Assembly (NCBI GenBank): GCA_022709605.1
Contig: JAKLIM010000220.1
Span: forward strand, 1-6,369
Length of the DNA: 6,369 nt
Direction: 5' to 3'
From: Bacteroidota bacterium
Lineage (GTDB): Bacteria > Bacteroidota > Bacteroidia > Bacteroidales > Paludibacteraceae
Shown here: positions 1 to 4,474 of the stretch, piece by piece
How positions within the stretch are numbered: the stretch's first letter is position 1
Layout: each line of letters starts with the position of its first letter
The notes under the pieces: model-generated
The model's database searches: none
The model's input: the letters and a program-made list of their open reading frames with translations, nothing else
Told to the model about the DNA's origin: nothing
Program-made: the position numbers and the translations under genes

Positions 1-162
1 GGACACATCCGTAAAATCCTGATCCGTTTTTGTATCCACGGTTTTGCTCAGCGCTTTCTTCTGTTCCGGAGTTATACCGGTAGGAGCACCACTGGTCGCG
101 GCAAAAAACCCACTTCCCGAAATAATCAATGGCGTTCCTGTTTTGGAATATAATATATCCAT
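1..162 (-). CDS. Partial phage protein, N-terminus only (probably structural or tail-associated)
   Basis: Reading the minus strand from an ATG at 162, the frame stays open to the window edge and gives 54 residues beginning MDILYSKTGTPLIISGSG and continuing through an Ala/Gly/Thr-rich stretch to a Lys/Asp/Thr-rich one. The start lies 4 nt after the TAG stop of the preceding 95-residue gene, which suggests translational coupling in one late operon. There is no cleavable signal peptide; the short hydrophobic patch (LIISGSGFFAA) is too small for a clear membrane helix. I do not recognise a domain. The SKTGTP opening reminds me of short N-termini of tail or receptor-binding proteins in Bacteroidetes phages, but that is an impression only. 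Gene continuity is well supported and function is not. Confidence 0.65.
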   Translation of the reverse strand, partial: MDILYSKTGTPLIISGSGFFAATSGAPTGITPEQKKALSKTVDTKTDQDFTDVS

Positions 163-166
163 AATT

Positions 167-454
167 CTATAAAATTACGTGCATTTGGTTATACATTAAA
201 AAATTATCAATCCCCACCGGATATACATGATCTATAGGGTTTCCTAATTTATCACAAGGTTGAATACCACGCATTCTGCTTTTCTTCACATTCCATGGTA
301 AACCACAGGAAAATGCCAACGGAAAAAAATGCAAATTACCTGAATTAGAAACAAACTTTACAGAAAACAATATCCTGTTACCATTAGGGAGCCTGCGGAT
401 ATCCATTTCCTGTAGCATTACATTACGGCGTATATGTGTTGGTACAGATCGCAT
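167..454 (-). CDS. Small conserved phage hypothetical protein (95 aa)
   Basis: This is a complete 95-residue protein beginning MRSVPTHIRRNVMLQEMDIRR. It is basic at the N-terminus and has a beta-rich middle (ILFSVKFVSNSG, LHFFPLAFSCGLP). A Gly/Pro-rich section, MRGIQPCDKLGNPIDHVYPVGIDN, follows at about residues 61-84. The ATG at 454 shares one base with the TAA stop of the upstream 358-residue gene (TAATG), a coupling typical of compact phage operons. No transmembrane segment or signal peptide is visible. I associate this type of small protein with Bacteroidetes prophage late regions, next to tail-associated genes, but know no demonstrated function. The PVGIDN and LGNP stretches look like conserved turns. 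The gene is confident from coupling, composition and uninterrupted frame; the role is unknown. Confidence 0.8.
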   Translation of the reverse strand: MRSVPTHIRRNVMLQEMDIRRLPNGNRILFSVKFVSNSGNLHFFPLAFSCGLPWNVKKSRMRGIQPCDKLGNPIDHVYPVGIDNFLMYNQMHVIL

Positions 455-1530
455 TAGTGAAATTTTTTATCAAACGTTTTTGCAAATACGCGTATTTTTT
501 TAAATGAATTATAAGTAGATTTCAGCTTATTAGCTTTCGAATACCTATATTTGAACGTTACAGATTTCAATTCATCCTTCCGGCTCGAATCCTTGAACTC
601 TTCCTCCAGAATGGTTACCTTCTGCAGTCCGGATCCATCTATCACACACACATCGTCTGAGTTAAGCATATCTTCTATTACTTCCACATCCTTAGCCGTT
701 ATATAACCTGAATTAATATCAATAGCATTTTCCATTTCGCGACTGAAATCAATCTTTTCAGAATTAAAAACACCATATTCACGAATCCATTTCCGTTGAC
801 TGATCTCATCTCCAGTGCAGGTAAATGTCTCCTGGGCGCCAAAGCAATTGCGGAACATAAATGTTTTTTCAAACTGCCAGTTTCGTTTCGAAACTACAAA
901 TTGAATAATTGAATCCTCAGAGGTATAAACATTATAATAAATTAGTTTTGAAACTGGTTGATTTATCAAATCAGCAATTACAGAAGGAGATACATCAACT
1001 GCATATGTTTTTTCATTACTGGCCAATGTTACCAAGTTAAGTGTTATACTCTGATCCACAATTTCACCCATATACATAGCGTATATTTTTACAGTCGATC
1101 CACCCCAAAATGAAATAAACTCTTTACGACCGGGAGCTGTATTCTTCTTAGTTGTACGGCTTAGTGGTATCTTTTTAAGTAATTCCACATTCAATGTCGA
1201 CGAAAAATCAACGTATGTAGGATAAATATGCACATACTTACTAATAGTTTCCTGTTCGGCATCACAATCAATGCTAATGAGAAACAAAATTTCATTCGAA
1301 TCCTCACCTGTAGCAGTAAGCATTTCCCCTGGTTCGTAATACAGCAAAGCCAATTCTCCAATATTTTTAATAATAATATTTTCGCTACTGTCAGGCGTAT
1401 ATTTTTCAGAAAGTATAACCGTATCTGCATGAGAAACTGATAAAATAACTTCGTGTGTAACATTCGAAATTATTATATCACCATACTCAGCACTCAGGCC
1501 ACTCGAAGGAAAACGGTTTTCTATCATCAT
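454..1530 (-). CDS. Bacteroidetes phage protein, probably tail-associated (358 aa)
   Basis: This 358-residue protein is beta-strand rich. Alternating hydrophobic runs cover residues 17-110 (DIIISNVTHEVILSVS, NIIIKNIGELALLYYEPG) and 137-215. A conspicuous core, FRNCFGAQETFTCTG, lies at 226-240, followed by a charged C-terminal third ending in a Lys-rich basic tail (328-357). The FxNxFGxxETFxCxG type of motif recurs, from memory, in hypothetical proteins of Bacteroidetes prophages beside tail modules, so I infer a tail or baseplate-associated structural role; no enzymatic motif is seen. Two consecutive ATG codons open the frame (1530 and 1527); either could be used, and the MIENRFPSSGL start fits equally well. 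It is the first gene after a 300-base non-coding gap and is coupled by TAATG to the 95-residue gene, so it probably leads a transcription unit. The open frame is secure; the function is a guess. Confidence 0.7.
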   Translation of the reverse strand: MMIENRFPSSGLSAEYGDIIISNVTHEVILSVSHADTVILSEKYTPDSSENIIIKNIGELALLYYEPGEMLTATGEDSNEILFLISIDCDAEQETISKYVHIYPTYVDFSSTLNVELLKKIPLSRTTKKNTAPGRKEFISFWGGSTVKIYAMYMGEIVDQSITLNLVTLASNEKTYAVDVSPSVIADLINQPVSKLIYYNVYTSEDSIIQFVVSKRNWQFEKTFMFRNCFGAQETFTCTGDEISQRKWIREYGVFNSEKIDFSREMENAIDINSGYITAKDVEVIEDMLNSDDVCVIDGSGLQKVTILEEEFKDSSRKDELKSVTFKYRYSKANKLKSTYNSFKKIRVFAKTFDKKFH

Positions 1531-1547
1531 TAAAACAATTTAACGAT

Positions 1548-1556
1548 GCAAATTTC
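1548..1556 (-). promoter_or_regulatory. Possible Bacteroidetes -7 box for the 358-aa gene
   Basis: On the minus strand the sequence reads GAAATTTGC, one mismatch from the Bacteroidetes TAnnTTTG(C) -7 consensus. It lies 17 bases upstream of the first ATG (1530), which would leave a very short leader. No TTG or TTTG sits at the expected distance of about 19 nt upstream; the nearest (TTTG of the T-run at 1583-1589) is about 26 nt away. It is plausible mainly because the downstream genes need a promoter after the non-coding gap. Confidence 0.25.
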
Positions 1557-1605
1557 GGAAGGAAAACACTATTTTAAAAGGACAAAAAAAGCTCCGCACT
1601 GCGAT

Positions 1606-1671
1606 GTGCATTTCGTTTTTTTATTCATATTTGTAAAATGGAGAATTGAAGAATAAAAAAACGAAATGCAC
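1606..1671. repeat. Perfect 21-bp inverted repeat with 24-nt spacer
   Basis: The left arm (1606-1626) starts GTGCATTTCG, continues with seven T and ends ATTC. The right arm (1651-1671) is its exact reverse complement, starting GAAT, then seven A, and ending CGAAATGCAC. The spacer is 1627-1650. As RNA it could form a long A/U-rich hairpin in either direction, and as DNA a cruciform. On the minus strand the right-arm sequence is followed after about 14 nt by a run of seven T (1583-1589), so a role in termination of the accessory operon is possible, but the T-run is too far for a canonical intrinsic terminator. It could also be a recombination or protein-binding site. Confidence 0.75.
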
Positions 1672-1750
1672 TAAAACACTTTCCAAAAATAAAAATTTAC
1701 ACAACATTTTATTTCGCACTCCCCGTAAATTTCAATTTTTGACCGCTTTC

Positions 1751-1771
1751 CCCCGGCGCGAAGCGACGGGG
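1751..1771. repeat. GC-rich hairpin downstream of the SymE-like gene
   Basis: CCCCG (1751-1755) pairs with CGGGG (1767-1771) and CGC (1757-1759) with GCG (1763-1765), leaving one mismatch (G1756/A1766) and a GAA loop. It starts about 60 nt after the stop of the SymE-like gene in the minus direction and is very stable for its length. On the minus strand it is followed by AAAGCGGTC and not by a T-run, so it is not a classic intrinsic terminator. It may end or protect the 3' end of the accessory mRNA. Confidence 0.5.
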
Positions 1772-1831
1772 CGCGGGCACAACCCACCCCCTGTATTTTG
1801 GGGCTGTAGGCTGTTTCCGTGCGCTCTGTGC

Positions 1832-2077
1832 TTACTTTGTTGTCAAACTTAGATTTTCAATCATCGTTAATAGATGGGGATTTTTAGCCCCCATTTGCGT
1901 TAATAACGTTGTGTTCACATTTTTAATAATTCGGATTTCGTTTTTAGTGACTACCAATTTTACTAAATCACCCATTTCAAAACCGTTTTGTTTCAGGTAA
2001 TTACCTGAAATTGTCAGGCTCTCAATATATCCGTTTTTCGGCTTTGCTGTTTTTCCAACTGTTATAATTTTTTCCAT
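1832..2077 (-). CDS. SymE/AbrB-like small protein (81 aa)
   Basis: This 81-residue protein has a central swapped-hairpin-like section at about residues 19-51. Its pattern (ESLTISGNYLKQNGFEMGDL, then VKLVVTKNEIRIIKN) matches the SymE/AbrB arrangement: a hydrophobic strand, then G-x-x-L-x-x-x-G-F-x-x-G-D, then a V-x-V-x-x-x-x-I-x-I strand. SymE-family proteins are small AbrB-fold proteins best known as the toxin of an SOS-regulated type I system that slows growth and acts on nucleic acids. Related proteins in Bacteroidetes mobile elements may instead be DNA-binding regulators or antitoxin-like, and I cannot tell which applies. The C-terminal 30 residues are a short, mostly helical extension of unknown role. 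The ATG is 1 nt after the stop of the DUF3871-like gene, so it is almost certainly cotranslated. I see no antisense antitoxin RNA with confidence. Confidence 0.7.
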   Translation of the reverse strand: MEKIITVGKTAKPKNGYIESLTISGNYLKQNGFEMGDLVKLVVTKNEIRIIKNVNTTLLTQMGAKNPHLLTMIENLSLTTK

Positions 2078-2078
2078 C

Positions 2079-2945
2079 TTACATCAAATTATAATTGTTA
2101 TTCAGCACATCAAACAAAACCGCCGTTTGTGGTAATATATTCGGGATTTCCGTTGTGTGTGGTTTGTAAATGTGAGTTGCCATATTATATACATCCCATA
2201 AATTAATAATATTATGCTCCTGTTCATATCTCAAATAATTTTCTGTAAATATCGAAATTTGAGCCTGATTCAATGGGTAGTTATTTAGCTGCTGTTTAAT
2301 ATCTCCGATGCCGTTGTCATATGCAACCCGAATAGATGTTAACATTCCTATCAATTGCATAACATCCGATTTCTGACAAATGATACTTTTCATTTTTTCA
2401 ATTACTCTCAAATCTCGCTCCTGATAATTTCCAAAATCACGAAGCCAATTGTCTACACTTTCAAAAATTTTGTCATTTGAAATTTTACCGCTTCCGTAAT
2501 TTGTCACAATTTTTTCAGCTCCCAAAATACAAAGATTTCGACAAATTTTTACGGTCGTACCGAAAGCAACCTGCAAGCCTTCTTGATGGTAAGCGATGGC
2601 GATGTTGGTTGTCAATTCGTCCGTTTCTCCATCATGGATTCTGATGGTAGTGTACACACGTCTAAGGATGTGCGCTTCTGGTGCGTTTGCTCCGTGTGTT
2701 GCTGCCACCTGTGGAAGTATCGAAACTCCCGGATATTGTTTGCTGTTGTTATTCGCTGCAAAAATATCCTGAATATCATATTTTAAACCGCTTCTTTTAC
2801 AAGCATTTAAAATATTATTAATTACCTGATAATGGTAAATATCACGGAGAGGATTTCCAAAAACATCATTTTCTTTATATGTGGCTTGTAGCGTTTCGAT
2901 GTCAAGTTCTTGAATTTTAGCGATTTCAAAATTTAGAGTTTTCAT
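2079..2945 (-). CDS. DUF3871/DUF932-like mobile-element protein (288 aa)
   Basis: I place the start at ATG 2945, not at the upstream ATG 2996. The shorter form begins MKTLNFEIAKIQELD, sits 1 nt after the preceding stop as in the next gene pair, and avoids a hydrophobic N-terminal tail that overlaps the upstream gene. Key segments are HILRRVYTTIRIHDGETDEL (92-111), IAYHQEGLQVAFGTTVKICR (117-136) running into NLCILG, and INLWDVYNMATHIYK (247-261). This combination, a conserved C-x-N-x-C core after a beta-rich half and an INLW-x-x-Y-N motif near the end, resembles the DUF3871 family, with similarity to DUF932, both of unknown function and frequent on Bacteroidetes conjugative elements and plasmids. 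It is probably soluble and cytoplasmic, with no signal or membrane segment in the short form. It is the middle member of the three-gene cluster between the ArdC-N-like and SymE-like genes. Family assignment is from memory of motifs; the biochemical role is unknown. Confidence 0.75.
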   Translation of the reverse strand: MKTLNFEIAKIQELDIETLQATYKENDVFGNPLRDIYHYQVINNILNACKRSGLKYDIQDIFAANNNSKQYPGVSILPQVAATHGANAPEAHILRRVYTTIRIHDGETDELTTNIAIAYHQEGLQVAFGTTVKICRNLCILGAEKIVTNYGSGKISNDKIFESVDNWLRDFGNYQERDLRVIEKMKSIICQKSDVMQLIGMLTSIRVAYDNGIGDIKQQLNNYPLNQAQISIFTENYLRYEQEHNIINLWDVYNMATHIYKPHTTEIPNILPQTAVLFDVLNNNYNLM

Positions 2946-2946
2946 A

Positions 2947-3279
2947 TTATTTGTTATTATCAGGGTTATAAACTTGTAAATCAGAAAATAAAGCAACTAA
3001 AGGAAAAAATTTTATTTCCTTTTCTTCGCCCTCTTCGGTGATGGTTCTTGCGGTTTGTTTTCCCCAAAGATATAGAGCTTTAGCTCCTTGTTTTACTCTG
3101 TACCCTGCCGATGTCCACTGTTCGAAAGTTTTTAAAACCTCGTGTCCCTGTGCGCTGTATATAGCTTTAAGACCTGCGTTAATACTCTCAATTGCTCCGC
3201 TCTCCTTTAGTTCTGTGAGCGGTTGGGATATTTTCTTTAAATATTCCCTTTTTTCTTGGATGGTTGAATTGTTATTCAT
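2947..3279 (-). CDS. Stand-alone ArdC-N-like domain protein (110 aa)
   Basis: This protein has 110 residues. After a helical N-terminus (1-45) comes the segment TFEQWTSAGYRVKQGAKALY (51-70), then LWGK and a Glu-rich loop (about 82-88), then FFPLVALFSDLQVYN (91-105). The order W-x-x-x-G-Y-x-V-K-x-G-x-K-A, then LWGK, then F-F-P-x-x-x-x-F-x-x-x-Q-V is characteristic of the ArdC N-terminal domain, an ssDNA-binding module of plasmid antirestriction and primase-like proteins. The zinc-peptidase-like domain of full ArdC is absent, so this is a single-domain form, common in Bacteroidetes mobile elements. It may protect incoming DNA or help its replication (inference). The stop is 1 nt before the preferred start of the DUF3871-like gene. 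The start is preceded by an 11-nt spacer and a leader shared with the 3841 gene. It is the first gene after an intervening hairpin. Confidence 0.7.
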   Translation of the reverse strand: MNNNSTIQEKREYLKKISQPLTELKESGAIESINAGLKAIYSAQGHEVLKTFEQWTSAGYRVKQGAKALYLWGKQTARTITEEGEEKEIKFFPLVALFSDLQVYNPDNNK

Positions 3280-3290
3280 ATTTTTGTGAT

Positions 3291-3310
3291 GCTTAAAAAT
3301 TAAATGTTAA
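3291..3310 (-). promoter_or_regulatory. Shared leader motif, copy 2 (before the ArdC-N-like gene)
   Basis: On the minus strand this 20-base block reads TTAACATTTAATTTTTAAGC and lies 11 nt upstream of the ATG at 3279. It is nearly identical to 3845-3865 upstream of the first gene of the cluster, which has one extra base. Its AT-rich, unstructured character fits an enhancer of translation initiation in Bacteroidetes, where A/T-rich leaders replace Shine-Dalgarno sites. No -7 box is visible in the 50 bases upstream, so it is more likely an mRNA leader than a promoter. Confidence 0.5.
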
Positions 3311-3327
3311 CAGACGTTTTGATTTTT

Positions 3328-3366
3328 GAACCCCCTTAAAAGTTCCCGCTTTTAAGGGGGTTTTTT
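3328..3366 (+). terminator. Strong intrinsic terminator oriented on the plus strand
   Basis: CCCCCTTAAAAG (3331-3342) pairs perfectly with CTTTTAAGGGGG (3349-3360) around a 6-nt loop, and AA/TT extends it to 14 bp. On the plus strand it is followed at once by TTTTTTG and then TTTTTAGG, an ideal T-tract. On the minus strand the stem is followed by TTCAAAAATC, a poor tail. Since both neighbouring genes are on the minus strand, the good terminator faces antisense transcription. In the sense direction the hairpin lies 10 nt past the stop of the 156-residue gene and may act as a weak or partial terminator or an mRNA 3' end. Confidence 0.75.
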
Positions 3367-3370
3367 GTTT

Positions 3371-3841
3371 TTAGGCGATTTCTCGCATTTCCTTTTCTAC
3401 TCCTGCAATGGCTTCCGAAAATTCCTCTTTCCAAAACTCAATTAGTTTGCCGATGGTTTTGGGGCTGTTACTCTCAAAAGTAAAATTCATTGCATCTTTT
3501 ACCTTAACCGATGCCGTTTCATGGTCGTGACTAATTACAAAATCTTCTACCCTGTGAAGTTTATCAATTAAATCATCGTACTTCCTTGATAATTTAGTTA
3601 ACTTCTCCGCTTTTCGCTTGATGTCCTCGATGGTTGGCTGTGCGATGGCTGTCGGTTCTTTCACCTGTTCGGGTGCGATGGCTGTCGGTTGTTCTGCCTG
3701 TTCCTGGTCGATGGGTTCTGATTGTACATCTTCCGCTTTTTCCTGTAATTTACTTGCTCCCGTGTCGGGTTTCACTACTAATAAATGACTTTTTAAAAAG
3801 TCGTTGCTTTGCGCTTTTAACGCAGTTCCATTTTTACTCAT
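3371..3841 (-). CDS. Unknown protein with 11-residue tandem repeat and helical C-terminus (156 aa)
   Basis: I do not recognise a named family. The 156 residues divide into three parts. A basic, Asn/Lys/Ser-containing N-terminus (1-30, MSKNGTALKAQ...) comes first. An acidic, Gln/Pro-rich linker (31-72) follows, with two adjacent 11-residue repeats, EQAEQPTAIAP (47-57) and EQVKEPTAIAQ (58-68). The last part (72-156) is Lys/Glu-rich and mostly helical, with coiled-coil-like spacing at 72-101, a middle turn (FESNSPKTIG) and an amphipathic helix to the end (KLIEFWKEEFSEAIAG). At DNA level the repeat contains an exact 18-bp duplication (3640-3657 and 3673-3690). The linker suggests a disordered, rapidly changing segment joining a short N-terminal part to an oligomerising domain. 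It is the first gene of the accessory cluster, with a Bacteroidetes promoter about 120 nt upstream and the shared leader 3 nt before the ATG. Similar small proteins accompany ArdC-N-like genes on Bacteroidetes mobile elements (weak recollection). Confidence 0.7.
   Translation of the reverse strand: MSKNGTALKAQSNDFLKSHLLVVKPDTGASKLQEKAEDVQSEPIDQEQAEQPTAIAPEQVKEPTAIAQPTIEDIKRKAEKLTKLSRKYDDLIDKLHRVEDFVISHDHETASVKVKDAMNFTFESNSPKTIGKLIEFWKEEFSEAIAGVEKEMREIA
3640..3690. repeat. 33-bp period direct repeat inside the 156-aa gene
   Basis: GTGCGATGGCTGTCGGTT occurs exactly at 3640-3657 and 3673-3690, 33 bp apart, so each unit equals 11 codons and keeps the frame. Diverged fragments (GATGGTTGGCTG at 3629-3640 and TCGATGGGTTC at 3708-3718) flank it, hinting at an older, longer array. 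The unit is coding and expands or contracts without a frameshift. Confidence 0.8.
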
Positions 3842-3844
3842 TTT

Positions 3845-3865
3845 GCTTAAAAATTAAATTGTTAA
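3845..3865 (-). promoter_or_regulatory. Shared leader motif, copy 1 (before the 156-aa gene)
   Basis: On the minus strand this block begins TTAACAATTTAAT and ends TTTTTAAGC, 3 nt before the ATG at 3841. It matches copy 2 (3291-3310) except for one inserted base. Having the same leader on two unrelated genes of one cluster suggests a common control of translation, or descent of both from a duplicated expression segment. Confidence 0.5.
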
Positions 3866-3880
3866 TAAATTGATTTTATG

Positions 3881-3898
3881 TTGACAAATAATGTCCAA
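3881..3898. promoter_or_regulatory. Small palindrome in the accessory-operon leader (possible operator)
   Basis: TTGACAAATAATGTCCAA has half-sites GACA and TGTC separated by AATAA, with near-symmetric TTG/CAA flanks. It lies downstream of the predicted start of transcription (about 3960) and 40 nt before the first gene. A repressor-binding role is possible, but no regulator gene is obvious in the window except perhaps the AbrB-like protein. Confidence 0.25.
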
Positions 3899-3910
3899 AA
3901 TTTCAAAGAT

Positions 3911-3922
3911 GCTGAAATCAGC
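3911..3922. promoter_or_regulatory. GCTGA-AA-TCAGC palindrome (possible operator)
   Basis: A perfect 5-bp inverted repeat with a 2-nt centre, standing out from the AT-rich surroundings, about 40 nt downstream of the predicted transcription start. The geometry suits a dimeric DNA-binding protein better than an RNA hairpin, because a 2-nt loop is too tight. Confidence 0.3.
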
Positions 3923-3966
3923 CTATTATGTTAAAATGACTGTATAATGATTGCCATTTCGATATA

Positions 3967-3998
3967 CAAATATACAAAAATAATTTGAATTACAATAA
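3967..3998 (-). promoter_or_regulatory. Bacteroidetes-type promoter of the accessory cluster
   Basis: On the minus strand TATATTTG (3974-3967) matches the Bacteroidetes -7 consensus TAnnTTTG exactly. An 18-nt spacer separates it from TTATTG (3998-3993), a fair -33 (TTG) element. Transcription would start near 3960, giving a leader of about 118 nt before the ATG at 3841. It is the best promoter candidate in the window and lies exactly where the four-gene cluster needs one. Confidence 0.6.
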
Positions 3999-4237
3999 TT
4001 ATATATCTGTATATCAGCATTTTAAATATGCAAAATCAATACATAACAATAAAACACCTATTAAAAACAACACAAATAATTCACGTTTGATATAAATTAT
4101 TTTTTAGTGTTCGAACTTAAAAACTCGATTATTTTTCGAAATACAAAAGCAGTGAAAGTCAAATAAAATACAATATCTTAAAAATCATTAAAATAAAATT
4201 ATTTATTTGTCGCTCAAATCTATAAATGTCTTCAATC

Positions 4238-4256
4238 TTTGCAACTTCGTTGCAAA
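4238..4256. repeat. Hairpin H1 (TTTGCAA / TTGCAAA)
   Basis: A perfect 7-bp inverted repeat with a CTTCG loop, TTTGCAA at 4238-4244 and TTGCAAA at 4250-4256. On the plus strand it overlaps AATCTTTGC (one mismatch to the -7 consensus), so it could be part of a plus-strand promoter. On the minus strand no T-run follows the stem. Confidence 0.5.
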
Positions 4257-4330
4257 AAACGTCGTTCAGACCCCCCGCGCCCTATGGCTCACGGCACGGA
4301 AAAGCGCACGATTTTAAGGATATATGACAG

Positions 4331-4351
4331 TGCCACCCCCAATGGGGGGCA
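4331..4351. repeat. Hairpin H2 (CCCCC-AAT-GGGGG)
   Basis: CCCCC (4336-4340) pairs with GGGGG (4344-4348) around AAT, and TGC (4331-4333) pairs with GCA (4349-4351) outside a 2-nt bulge. It is very stable, follows the GC-rich patch at 4271-4310, and has no T-run on either strand. Confidence 0.5.
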
Positions 4352-4356
4352 GTCCT

Positions 4357-4402
4357 ATACACGAAAGAAATCCTTTGAGTGTATTTCAGTCCATAGACTG
4401 AA
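4357..4402. repeat. Abutting hairpins H3 and H4
   Basis: H3 pairs ATACAC (4357-4362) with GTGTAT (4379-4384) and, inside, AAAG (4364-4367) with CTTT (4373-4376). H4 starts at the next base: TTCAGTC (4385-4391) pairs perfectly with GACTGAA (4396-4402) around CATA. The two stems could stack end to end. Neither is followed by a T-tract. Confidence 0.5.
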
Positions 4403-4406
4403 TAAT

Positions 4407-4474
4407 AATCGCACATTGCTTATTCAATTGCTCCGAAGCGATAGCAATTGAATGTGCAATGACATTGTGCGATT
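4407..4474. repeat. Long hairpin H5 next to the terminase 3' end
   Basis: The inner stem pairs 4414-4432 with 4443-4461: 19 positions with one mismatch and one G-T, including an uninterrupted 11 bp (ATTCAATTGCT / AGCAATTGAAT) around a 10-nt loop. An alternative outer stem pairs AATCGCACA (4407-4415) with TGTGCGATT (4466-4474). It begins 28 nt past the terminase stop in the minus direction and could define the 3' end of the packaging mRNA, although there is no T-tract. A DNA-level role (cruciform or binding site) is equally possible. Confidence 0.65.

Larger units (their letters stand above)
1531..1831. other. Non-coding stretch between the accessory genes and the tail-like genes
   Basis: I see no convincing gene in these 301 bases. 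The stretch holds, from low to high coordinate, a possible promoter box for the 358-residue gene (1548-1556), a T/A-rich segment with a perfect 21-bp inverted repeat (1606-1671), and a sharply GC-rich patch (about 1741-1830) with a hairpin at 1751-1771 and a weaker CCCC/GGGG pairing at 1788-1803. The GC-rich patch differs abruptly in composition from both neighbouring genes and resembles the GC-rich patch at about 4271-4351 on the other side of the accessory genes. A plus-strand frame through it (1646-1852) gives a low-complexity, Arg/Pro/Cys-rich peptide that I treat as spurious. Confidence 0.6.

Noticed and set aside
1751..1771. Classic intrinsic terminator for the accessory cluster
   Set aside because: The stem is strong but is followed on the minus strand by AAAGCGGTC and not by a T-run.
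1646..1852. Plus-strand frame of 68 codons through the GC-rich patch
   Set aside because: Its composition is abnormal (Lys/Thr-rich start, then Arg/Pro/Cys-rich), it crosses an inverted-repeat arm and a hairpin, overlaps the end of the SymE-like gene and shows no domain pattern.
2946..2996. Longer start (ATG 2996) for the DUF3871-like protein
   Set aside because: It adds a hydrophobic 17-residue tail (MLYFLIYKFITLIITNN) that overlaps the upstream gene, whereas ATG 2945 lies 1 nt after that gene's stop, as in the next pair, and begins with a family-like MKTLNFE.
2583..3289. Plus-strand frames opposite the DUF3871-like and ArdC-N-like genes (2583-2786, 3038-3289)
   Set aside because: They are antisense shadows of well-supported minus-strand genes and have no domain pattern of their own.
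3634..3873. Plus-strand frame opposite the repeat-linker gene
   Set aside because: Its Val/Arg/Trp repeats are the antisense reading of the 33-bp coding repeat.
4159..4281. Minus-strand frame of 40 codons (containing NEVAKIEDIYRFER)
   Set aside because: It looks protein-like in the middle but has no upstream start codon, begins after a stop in the GC-rich patch and ends in AT-rich low complexity. At most it is a gene remnant.
4239..4451. Plus-strand frame of 70 codons in the hairpin region
   Set aside because: It runs through five hairpins with no recognisable protein pattern and no supporting start signal.
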